Positions 21,127 through 26,986 of a DNA stretch of 26,986 bases are shown one piece after another. Position 1 is the stretch's first letter; the number at the start of each line of letters is the position of its first letter. Position numbers and translations under genes: made by a program. This DNA is from a virus: IMG/VR virus record IMGVR_UViG_3300043446_002583, positions 1-26,986 of that record. The stretch is one strand, 5' to 3'. The notes under the pieces are model-generated. The model was not told the DNA's origin. It saw nothing but the letters and a program-made list of their open reading frames with translations, and made no database searches.

Positions 21127-21581
21127 TAACTAAATCTTCCCATTACTTGCATTACGATGAGTTCCAAATCGCCCCGATTTATGAGGCGTTCGGCGGCATT
21201 TTCCGCCGTTTCCCAACGCCCGCTATGAATTGCCGCCTGCTCGCTTCCTACCACATACCGGGCGTATGACGCGCTACTTTCCAAATATGCCACATTGCCC
21301 CGCAATGTCATACTATAGGATTGGTTGAGAAATTCGCTGCCGTTACTTTTTGCGCTCCCGCGTCGATACGGTACAACGATTTGACCGCTACGTATTGCCG
21401 CCATTAAAAACCGGCGTTGCCGCTCGCTTTTAATGTCAATCTTGGCGCCTTTGGGCGGCGGCGGTTTCTGATTGCTTAATTCGTTCCGCACAAATTGGCC
21501 AAATGCCAGGGTAACCGCCCGTACGGATTCGGCTATTTCCCGTTCGGTGAACATGTTTTTAACGGTGACTTTTACTCCCAT
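21126..21581 (-). CDS. HK97 gp10-like head-tail protein
   Basis: A 151-residue protein with the gp10-family middle: RRFLMAAIRSGQIVVPYRRG, then SYSMTLRGNVAYLESSASYARYVVG and a final helix (AERLINRGDLELIVMQVMGRF). Family members join head and tail or complete the neck. Its position right after the portal is earlier than usual, where a scaffold or protease would be expected. It starts in the portal stop codon (TAATG). Confidence 0.68.
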   Translation of the reverse strand: MGVKVTVKNMFTEREIAESVRAVTLAFGQFVRNELSNQKPPPPKGAKIDIKSERQRRFLMAAIRSGQIVVPYRRGSAKSNGSEFLNQSYSMTLRGNVAYLESSASYARYVVGSEQAAIHSGRWETAENAAERLINRGDLELIVMQVMGRFS

Positions 21582-23626
21582 TAGCGCACCAACCGCAGCG
21601 TAATATCACAACGGCAATTTGGGTGTGCTGGGGATCCGTCCGGGTATTCCCCGCCCCATACGTCCCGGGTTTTGTTATCAAACGGCCGGCAAATCACGCA
21701 TACGATTTCGTCGGCGTCCGTATTCCAAACCTCTTCGGACTTAATCCCCATGCTATCCATATACGATTTGTACCCGGCGGTTGCTTGAGTTTGCGCCCGG
21801 GTTAATTCCGTAATTGCAATAGCCGCCGCCCGTTGCTCCCCAAATGCCGGCGTTAGGGTTTGTTTTACGTCCGCAATTGTCATACCCGGGGTTGTCCGGA
21901 ACAATTGAACGGCCTTTGCTAATGTGTCGTTTGTGGTTTTATCCACGTCCGCCGCAAACGTTGGGTAGTACGATTCTAGCCACCCATTAACGGCGGCGTT
22001 GCGCTGATCGTCGGGTATGCTGATGCTGGTTTGTTCCCCCAGCGTGTCCAATCGTAGATTTGCGATGTTCGTTAATTCAGAAACCATCGGCGGTTTGATG
22101 AGTTCGGAAAAATTAATTGTTTGTATGTCATCGTTTAACAACGATTTCGCCCACTTGTCCCCAGTTTCCGCCATAATCTCAACCAGTTTGTTAAATAGCC
22201 GCCGTTCGGTACTTCGTACCGGCATTGCGGCCTTATACGCCGTGAATATGTGTTTGATATCGTCGGCGCTGGTTGCATCGGCGATTTTTGCGCTAATCAT
22301 TGCCTTGATTGGCGCTGGTATGTAATTGCTACTAAATGCCCGGGTATGTTCGCCCGTTTTAAATCGGCGTACCGCTTTTTGTTCCCATTTCATCAAATCC
22401 ACGGCCGCCAATGATAACAGCGCCGGCGGGTTCGTTACTTCCGCCGGTTCGTCCTCGATTGTCGTACTAATCAAATTTGGTTTATCCTCACTCGTTGGCG
22501 CCTCGGGATCAACCACGCCCGGGTTATCGCTGGGGTTGTCGATGATTTCGGACGTTAGCAAATTATCGATTTCGTCATACCCCAAAATTCGCATTGCGCT
22601 GGGGAGCGGTATACCCGCCTGCGTGAGTAGTACCAACGATTGCGCGCGGGCGGCCTCGTCCGCCTGCATCACGTCCAACGCCTCGGGCGTGAATATCAAT
22701 TCATACCCCAGCGGGTATAACACTTGTTCGTTTACAATTTGTTCGATGATTGCAACCCGGGGAATAATTGTTTCCCGCCAAAATCCGGCGCGGTCACTAT
22801 TAGCGGTTGCATAGTTGGCGGCGGACGCCTCTAACATCGTACGCGGTACGCCGAACGTTCCACCAATCGCATTAGTAACCCGTTCGTTTAACTCGGGTAA
22901 TAGCAAATCTTTAATTGGCGGCGTAATCGTTTGCGCCTTGACGTCCCCGCCGCGTACAAACAACGTACGGAACGCGTTCACCCAACCCGTGAATTTGTTC
23001 AAATAGTCTAATGAAAACCGTTTAAACTCGTTTTCCGCCATATCAACCGGCATACTCATAATCGTTATTGGTTGGGCGCCGTGTTCAAAAAATGCGCTGG
23101 TAAATCGTTGAATATAGAAACTCACTTGTGAATCAGTCAACGCAACGGACGCCGGCGCTAATCCGGGCAGTAAATCGGTAGATAATGACGGTTCGCGGAA
23201 ATAAACAATGTCATCAATGCCCCACGTTGCATATAATCGCCCGTCTATGCGCTGTTCAAATCGTAGCGCGGTATAGGGATCAACCGGGTTAACGTCCCCT
23301 TGCACATGTACCCGCATGGTTTGCGGGTTTAGATATTGGAACCCAACCAGTACCCGCCCGCGGTAGAGTTTCAACCAATACGCGGCGCCGGTTACCAGTA
23401 ATGAACGTTCGGTTTCACGTATCAACATTGGGAGCGATGTTTTAAACGGCCATTCCACAACCGTATTATTGCGTACCAACTTATACGGTACACTGCTTAA
23501 CGCGTCGGCGCGTAGGTTTACCGCCCGATACAATACCGGTACTTTCTCGTATGCGGTTATTGGATCGTTGACGTATAAACCGTTTTTGAGCGCATTAACC
23601 CAACCCGGAATTGCTTCAATTGCCAT
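21581..23626 (-). CDS. Portal protein fused to MuF/gp7-like domain
   Basis: A 681-residue fusion. Residues 1-380 are an HK97-type portal: VPVLYRAVNLRADALSSVPYKLVR, GAAYWLKLYRG, DDIVYFREPSLSTDLLPGLAPASVAL, then FFEHGAQPITIMSMP and AIGGTFGVPRTMLEASAANYATANSDRAGFWRETIIPRV. Residues about 400-560 are a helical linker. Residues 590-681 are the MuF/SPP1 gp7 C-terminal domain: AIAITELTRAQTQATAGYKSYM, then VCVICRP (Cys643, Cys646) and AHPNCRC (His668, Cys671, Cys673), the conserved zinc-type cluster. The portal is the DNA channel; the MuF part usually is a separate minor head protein. The gene begins one base after the TerL stop (TAAATG). Confidence 0.92.
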   Translation of the reverse strand: MAIEAIPGWVNALKNGLYVNDPITAYEKVPVLYRAVNLRADALSSVPYKLVRNNTVVEWPFKTSLPMLIRETERSLLVTGAAYWLKLYRGRVLVGFQYLNPQTMRVHVQGDVNPVDPYTALRFEQRIDGRLYATWGIDDIVYFREPSLSTDLLPGLAPASVALTDSQVSFYIQRFTSAFFEHGAQPITIMSMPVDMAENEFKRFSLDYLNKFTGWVNAFRTLFVRGGDVKAQTITPPIKDLLLPELNERVTNAIGGTFGVPRTMLEASAANYATANSDRAGFWRETIIPRVAIIEQIVNEQVLYPLGYELIFTPEALDVMQADEAARAQSLVLLTQAGIPLPSAMRILGYDEIDNLLTSEIIDNPSDNPGVVDPEAPTSEDKPNLISTTIEDEPAEVTNPPALLSLAAVDLMKWEQKAVRRFKTGEHTRAFSSNYIPAPIKAMISAKIADATSADDIKHIFTAYKAAMPVRSTERRLFNKLVEIMAETGDKWAKSLLNDDIQTINFSELIKPPMVSELTNIANLRLDTLGEQTSISIPDDQRNAAVNGWLESYYPTFAADVDKTTNDTLAKAVQLFRTTPGMTIADVKQTLTPAFGEQRAAAIAITELTRAQTQATAGYKSYMDSMGIKSEEVWNTDADEIVCVICRPFDNKTRDVWGGEYPDGSPAHPNCRCDITLRLVR

Positions 23627-24823
23627 TTAAAAATACCCCCATTGCATACTACGCGCGCCTATCATATGAACCGCGCCGCTGACGGCGTCTATCATATCGT
23701 CATGCGCCCCTATAGGGAATGATACACACTCATCTAAAAAAATACGGTTCCAATCCCCGCGCAATAGTGCTAATTTTTTCTGTTCCGCCCGTGCCGCCCA
23801 CGGCATCGCCCGGGCGCGCTTATCCCCGCGCGCAACCACGCCGTGAAACGTAATATTTGCCATTGCTGGTTCTCGTCGCAATTCTTGTAACCCCGCTAAC
23901 CCATGTAACGATTCCTCAATACCAATCACAACCCGGGGTTCGTCTTGGGCACGTTGCATAATTTGCCGGCGTATGTCCGGCCATTCGCCTTTATGCCGGG
24001 TAACGTCCGCAATGTATAGCGTTCCATCATCACCAAATGCGCATTTTGCCGAGGCGGTGTAATCCGCCGCTTGTTTCACTGATGCGGCCAAATCGTAATA
24101 CCGGTACCAATCCAACCGTTCGGCGTTGTCGATATACTCAACGTATTGGAACCAGTCGCGTTTAAATAGCGCCCCGGCGGCGTCTACAAACTTCCCTTCG
24201 CTTTCCTGTGCGTATTGTTCGGCGGTATATGTCCGGCGCAATATTTCGACAAATGAATCATGCAAATAGATGTTATCCGCCGTACGGGATTCAATCATTG
24301 CGTAATCTTCGCCGCCCGTCGTCCATAACTCATAAATCCAATTACGCCCGCGCGGGGTTGTGGTAATCCATGCTTTGCCGGGTTGTTCCCGCAATGTCGC
24401 TATAACAATGCTCCACGTTTCCGGGTTCATTAGCGCCGCCTCGTCCAACCACAACCAACCCAAATTAGCACCGCGTAATCTGTCCGGCGCATCGGCAGAA
24501 CGGAATTTAATAACGCGATCGCCCAATAATCGCATTTCGCCGTATGTTTGGTTGTAATCCTGAATAATCCCCGCTTGGTTGGCTATGGTTTGCACGGTAC
24601 GTAGTGCGCCGTCGCGTAACATCTGATTCGTTGGCGCAATAATCATGCCCACGCTCCCCGGCGGCATACGTAGCGCCTCAATAGCGCCGGCGTGCGTTTT
24701 CCCGCTGCCGCGTCCCCCAACGAACATACGGAATAACGCCGGGTTATTCCAAAATTCATTTTGCGGTTTTGTCGCCGTTTTTTGCGTTAGTACTCGCGCG
24801 TTCAGGGGTAATGTCAATGACAT
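23627..24823 (-). CDS. terL: Terminase large subunit
   Basis: A 398-residue packaging motor. Walker A is GGRGSGKT (residues 36-43), Walker B LGWLWLDEAA (121-130, Asp127-Glu128), and the coupling motif ITTTPRG is at 153-159. The nuclease part shows Asp244 (YYDLAASV), Glu303-Glu304 (GIEES) and Asp375/Asp376/Asp379 (AHDDMIDA). It pumps DNA into the prohead and cuts concatemers. The start overlaps TerS by 68 bases and lacks a strong ribosome site, so coupled translation from TerS is likely. Length is slightly below many TerL proteins. Confidence 0.95.
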   Translation of the reverse strand: MSLTLPLNARVLTQKTATKPQNEFWNNPALFRMFVGGRGSGKTHAGAIEALRMPPGSVGMIIAPTNQMLRDGALRTVQTIANQAGIIQDYNQTYGEMRLLGDRVIKFRSADAPDRLRGANLGWLWLDEAALMNPETWSIVIATLREQPGKAWITTTPRGRNWIYELWTTGGEDYAMIESRTADNIYLHDSFVEILRRTYTAEQYAQESEGKFVDAAGALFKRDWFQYVEYIDNAERLDWYRYYDLAASVKQAADYTASAKCAFGDDGTLYIADVTRHKGEWPDIRRQIMQRAQDEPRVVIGIEESLHGLAGLQELRREPAMANITFHGVVARGDKRARAMPWAARAEQKKLALLRGDWNRIFLDECVSFPIGAHDDMIDAVSGAVHMIGARSMQWGYF

Positions 24824-25229
24824 AATCGGTAACCGCCTTTTGTACTTGTTCGTATTTATCCCGGTATACGTTCGGGCGCATCGCCTTTAGGAAAAACATC
24901 ATTAGCAGATCGCTAGACTTTTCCGCCCGTGCCCGCCCGATTGCCTCAAGGCGTCCTATACTGATTTCCCGCGCCATATCCTCGAGTTCCGCAAATTCCG
25001 GGTTGAGTTGCGCCGCCTTCTTAATCGCGCCAAAATGAACGCCGGCATGTTGGGCGGCCGTGGTTTTGTTGCCCGTCAATGCTAGGGTAACTAAATAGTG
25101 TTTTGCCCACGGATACGCCGCTTTCACGTCGTCCGGGATTTCTGCTAATGGAATTGTGATTATTTCCCCCGTTGGGGAGAAATCCGCCGGTATAATCATT
25201 GGCAAAAAATCGCGCGTTTCATCACTCAT
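24756..25229 (-). CDS. terS: Terminase small subunit-like protein
   Basis: A 157-residue protein just before TerL. The centre has WAKHYLVTLALTGNKTTAAQHAGVHFGAIKKAAQLNPEFAELEDMAREISIGRLEAIGRAR, a helix-turn-helix DNA-binding part followed by a long helix used for oligomer formation, the usual TerS plan. Residues 107-157 are the C-terminal part (SSDLLMMFFLKAMRPNVYRDKYE). It recognises phage DNA for packaging. Its ATG overlaps the stop of the holin-like gene as ATGA. Confidence 0.85.
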   Translation of the reverse strand: MSDETRDFLPMIIPADFSPTGEIITIPLAEIPDDVKAAYPWAKHYLVTLALTGNKTTAAQHAGVHFGAIKKAAQLNPEFAELEDMAREISIGRLEAIGRARAEKSSDLLMMFFLKAMRPNVYRDKYEQVQKAVTDYVIDITPERASTNAKNGDKTAK

Positions 25230-25402
25230 ACAATTTTTTCCGATGTAATCACCCGCAACAAGATATTCACAAACGCCAACGCCAACACCGTATACGGCGC
25301 CAAATGTTGAAATGCGGGATCGGCGGACATAAGCGCCAACACGGCCGCAACAAACGATAACGCATTAAACCATAGCGTTTTACTGGTGTACCACTTTTTC
25401 AT
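25226..25402 (-). CDS. Holin-like small membrane protein
   Basis: A 58-residue protein (MKKWYTSKTLWFNALSF...), short and easily overlooked. It has two membrane segments: about residues 10-26 (LWFNALSFVAAVLALM) and 35-53 (LAPYTVLALAFVNILLRV), with a positive N-terminus and a short charged end, the form of class II holins. It lies between the XhlA-like gene and TerS, starting 3 bases after the XhlA-like stop. It would make the hole that lets the amidase reach the wall. Confidence 0.75.
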   Translation of the reverse strand: MKKWYTSKTLWFNALSFVAAVLALMSADPAFQHLAPYTVLALAFVNILLRVITSEKIV

Positions 25403-25405
25403 TGT

Positions 25406-25657
25406 TTACCCCTTATAGAAAATATTCAAATACGTTACCAGCGCCGCATACAGTACCGAAACGGCGTATATGATACCCCGGAATTTGTTGTATTCCGCAT
25501 ACATACCGTTGTACTTGTCCCACAATTGGTTAATTTCGGTTTGCATTTCATCAAACCGTTTTTCGCCGTCCACTAACCGTTTTTCAATGCTGGTGAGTTG
25601 CTGGGAAATGCGCCCAACATTAACGCGTATTTCGGTTAGTACTTCGTTTGAATCCAT
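25406..25657 (-). CDS. XhlA-like lysis membrane protein
   Basis: An 83-residue protein. The ATG at 25657 overlaps the amidase stop as TAATG; the longer open frame inside the amidase gene is not used. Residues 1-60 form a coiled coil (VLTEIRVNVGRISQQLTSIEKRL, FDEMQTEINQLWDKYNGMY), and residues 61-80 one membrane segment (GIIYAVSVLYAALVTYLNIF). This is the XhlA plan (hydrophilic coiled coil plus C-terminal membrane anchor) known from phage lysis cassettes with XhlB holin and amidase. Confidence 0.75.
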   Translation of the reverse strand: MDSNEVLTEIRVNVGRISQQLTSIEKRLVDGEKRFDEMQTEINQLWDKYNGMYAEYNKFRGIIYAVSVLYAALVTYLNIFYKG

Positions 25658-26187
25658 TACAAAACCCCCGCTATCAATGCCCGTACATGATTCATATCTA
25701 CCAAGCGCCCCGGGCATGTTTTCGGTGATCCGGTTTCCCGATGCCCGCGGATTGTGTCATAATTTGCCGGAATTTTGCGCCAATCCAACAACGCCGCGGC
25801 GGTTTGTGTAGTGTACTCGGATTGCGCTGCGCTCCATGGTATCACGTCAAAATTACCAACAACTTCTATACCCCAATGCGTCGCATTAAACCGGCCGGCG
25901 TGAATACCCCGAACGTTTAGCGGGGTTAATTGGAATATACCGTTATCCCCAGCGTTGGGCGCATCGGTACAAATGAATAAATGCGGCGCCGCCGACCAAC
26001 CCTTTGATTGATAGAAACGGGCAAGGGATAATATAGACTTGACCCCGCGCCAATCTGCGCCCGTGGGTTTCCATGTATGATGAATTACCACGCCGCGCGC
26101 CCACGGCGCAACGCTGGGATCGTGCGCCGCCAAATGCGCCCGAAACTCATCTATAGTTTTCCATTGCCGTACGTCAATTGCAAACAT
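25657..26187 (-). CDS. N-acetylmuramoyl-L-alanine amidase endolysin
   Basis: A 176-residue amidase_2 (PGRP-like) enzyme that cuts the bond between muramic acid and the peptide. Zinc ligands are expected at His36/His37 (GVVIHHTW), His149 (RGHRETG) and Cys158 (PKTCPG), all present. The middle shows HLFICTDAPNAGDNGIFQLTPL and HWGIEVVGNFD, typical of the fold. There is no separate wall-binding domain, so the enzyme is a compact single-domain endolysin. Start ATG at 26185-26187 after GGGGGGTTGT. The lysis cassette sits between tail-tip-like protein and terminase. Confidence 0.92.
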   Translation of the reverse strand: MFAIDVRQWKTIDEFRAHLAAHDPSVAPWARGVVIHHTWKPTGADWRGVKSILSLARFYQSKGWSAAPHLFICTDAPNAGDNGIFQLTPLNVRGIHAGRFNATHWGIEVVGNFDVIPWSAAQSEYTTQTAAALLDWRKIPANYDTIRGHRETGSPKTCPGRLVDMNHVRALIAGVL

Positions 26188-26203
26188 ACAACCCCCCAGC
26201 GTT

Positions 26204-26222
26204 CCATACTTGTATTGTATGG
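26204..26222. repeat. Short inverted repeat before the amidase gene
   Basis: CCATAC (26204-26209) and GTATGG (26217-26222) flank a 7-base AT-rich loop in the leader of the amidase gene. It could be an operator or a leader hairpin. No convincing -35/-10 pair is seen beside it. Confidence 0.5.
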
Positions 26223-26275
26223 TATACTAACGCCTGTAGGGTTGCTGGTTCCAATCCTCGCCCCTCCTAAACATT

Positions 26276-26307
26276 GCCCGCGCCGTTTAGCATGGAACGG
26301 CGCGGGC
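26276..26307 (-). terminator. Strong hairpin after the coiled-coil gene
   Basis: GCCCGCGCCGTT (26276-26287) and AACGGCGCGGGC (26296-26307) pair perfectly over 12 bases, just after the stop of the coiled-coil gene. On the minus strand AATGTTTAGG follows, so the T-run is poor. It may be a leaky terminator that lowers the small-gene messenger before lysis and structural genes, since no good promoter is visible downstream of it. Confidence 0.7.
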
Positions 26308-26312
26308 GTGGT

Positions 26313-26960
26313 TTATTTCATTACCCGGCGAATATAGACGGCCAAATCGTGTAAGTAATCCCGCACTTGCTGTATAGCGCTATCCCCTTGCAAAAATCCC
26401 ATACGGATTAAATAATTGACGTCCCAAATTTTCGCCCATACTATATCCTCGATTTGCTGCCGATTGAGTACCGTATTTTCCAAACGGGTTATTTTGGCGT
26501 TCATAGCGTCGATAATAACCCGTTGTTCGTCCACCCGCTTTAGTGCGGCGTTGGCCGTTGCCATTGCGCTATTTGCCGCCGTTCGGGCGGTTGCAATTTC
26601 TTGTTTTAATAGCGCTACTTGGTTTTCGTTAATGTCAATCACGGTTGCGCTGGGGATATCGTCCCAATAGACGAACCCGGCTATTTCAATTTCGTATTGT
26701 CGTTTGTCGTTGCCGGTGTATACCAAAAACAATTTTTTGTTATTGATGAGTAATCCGCCGTTGGCGTCCTTCGCAAATGCGACCAATTCGGATTTTTGCC
26801 CGGGTTTGGTTCGCCAAATATGTATACCCCAATCGCCGGCGGCGGTTTGTTTTCCAACAATCTGTTGGTAGATAACGCCGGTTCGATCTATGTACGTCCA
26901 CGCGCCCCCAGCGCTATACGCTTCCATCGGCGCCGGTAATGCGATTACGTCGTTTTTCAT
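26313..26960 (-). CDS. Coiled-coil phage protein, possible virion or fibre protein
   Basis: A 215-residue protein with three parts: a beta-rich N-terminus (residues 1-110; GGAWTYIDRTGVIYQQIVG, GDWGIHIWRT, KLFLVYTGNDKRQYEIEIAGFVYW), a long coiled coil (112-165; NQVALLKQEIATARTAANSAMATANAALKRVDEQR and MNAKITRLENTVL) and a helical C-terminus (166-215). No family is recognised. A trimeric fibre or spike-like part before the lysis genes is possible. Residue 37 is Lys here and Arg in the partial copy at 1-237. Confidence 0.7.
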   Translation of the reverse strand: MKNDVIALPAPMEAYSAGGAWTYIDRTGVIYQQIVGKQTAAGDWGIHIWRTKPGQKSELVAFAKDANGGLLINNKKLFLVYTGNDKRQYEIEIAGFVYWDDIPSATVIDINENQVALLKQEIATARTAANSAMATANAALKRVDEQRVIIDAMNAKITRLENTVLNRQQIEDIVWAKIWDVNYLIRMGFLQGDSAIQQVRDYLHDLAVYIRRVMK

Positions 26961-26986
26961 TGCGTTGCCTCGCTCGCTGTAATTGG
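26724..26986. repeat. Right copy of terminal direct repeat
   Basis: This stretch equals bases 1-263 except for five substitutions. It contains the 5' half of the coiled-coil gene and the last 26 bases lead into the HTH gene at 191-475, as expected for overlapping ends. Confidence 0.93.

Noticed and set aside
1-26986. tRNA, integrase and attachment site
   Set aside because: I looked for them and saw no convincing tRNA cloverleaf, recombinase motif or att-like core; absence is by eye only.

Overview
The window is essentially one complete genome of a small tailed bacteriophage (siphovirus-like), not a piece of bacterial chromosome. The first 263 bases recur as the last 263 bases with only 5 mismatches, and each copy ends exactly at a window end. 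The contig therefore closes into a circle of about 26.7 kb (26,723 bases), or is terminally redundant. Every gene I can support reads on the minus strand. They are packed with TAATG or ATGA overlaps and use ordinary Shine-Dalgarno sites (AAGGAG or GGGGGA types), so the host is a bacterium. I cannot name it from sequence alone. I see no integrase, recombinase, reverse transcriptase, tRNA, DNA polymerase or recognisable CI-type repressor, so temperate growth has no support here.

Reading with transcription, from high to low coordinates, there are two units around the circle. Unit 1 starts at a consensus sigma-70 promoter (10839-10867) and runs to a hairpin terminator at 5701-5725. It holds four very small unknown genes, three of them separated by the same 48-bp hairpin block, then three more small genes (one resembling a ribbon-helix-helix protein), a probable single-stranded-DNA-binding protein, a TOPRIM primase/RecA-like helicase, and a zinc-ribbon protein.

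The bases 4309-5747 hold no gene. They carry a palindrome-rich set of tandem repeats (13 copies of TTGGCCAA, a perfect 79-bp duplication), AT-rich ATAACA repeats, four 21-bp iteron-like repeats and several inverted repeats. This is the best candidate for the replication origin and control region.

Unit 2 starts at a second consensus promoter (4348-4376), whose -10 region and spacer are overlapped by a 14-bp palindrome. It reads a series of small genes (unknown proteins, a ribbon-helix-helix-like protein, a VRR-NUC nuclease, a multi-HTH protein, an RPF/transglycosylase-like wall hydrolase, a HigA-like HTH protein), crosses the contig ends into a coiled-coil protein, and then reaches lysis (amidase, XhlA-like and holin-like membrane proteins), packaging (TerS, TerL), head (portal fused to a MuF domain, a gp10-like protein, a four-cysteine protein, protease fused to major capsid protein, connector), and tail genes (terminator, tube, chaperones, tape measure, Dit, hub, two distal proteins). 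It ends at a 14-bp-stem hairpin at 10918-10952, just before the unit 1 promoter.

The most unusual features are the cassette-like array of tiny genes with identical intergenic hairpins, the 1.4-kb repeat region, the two head-gene fusions, and the four-cysteine protein between portal and capsid.
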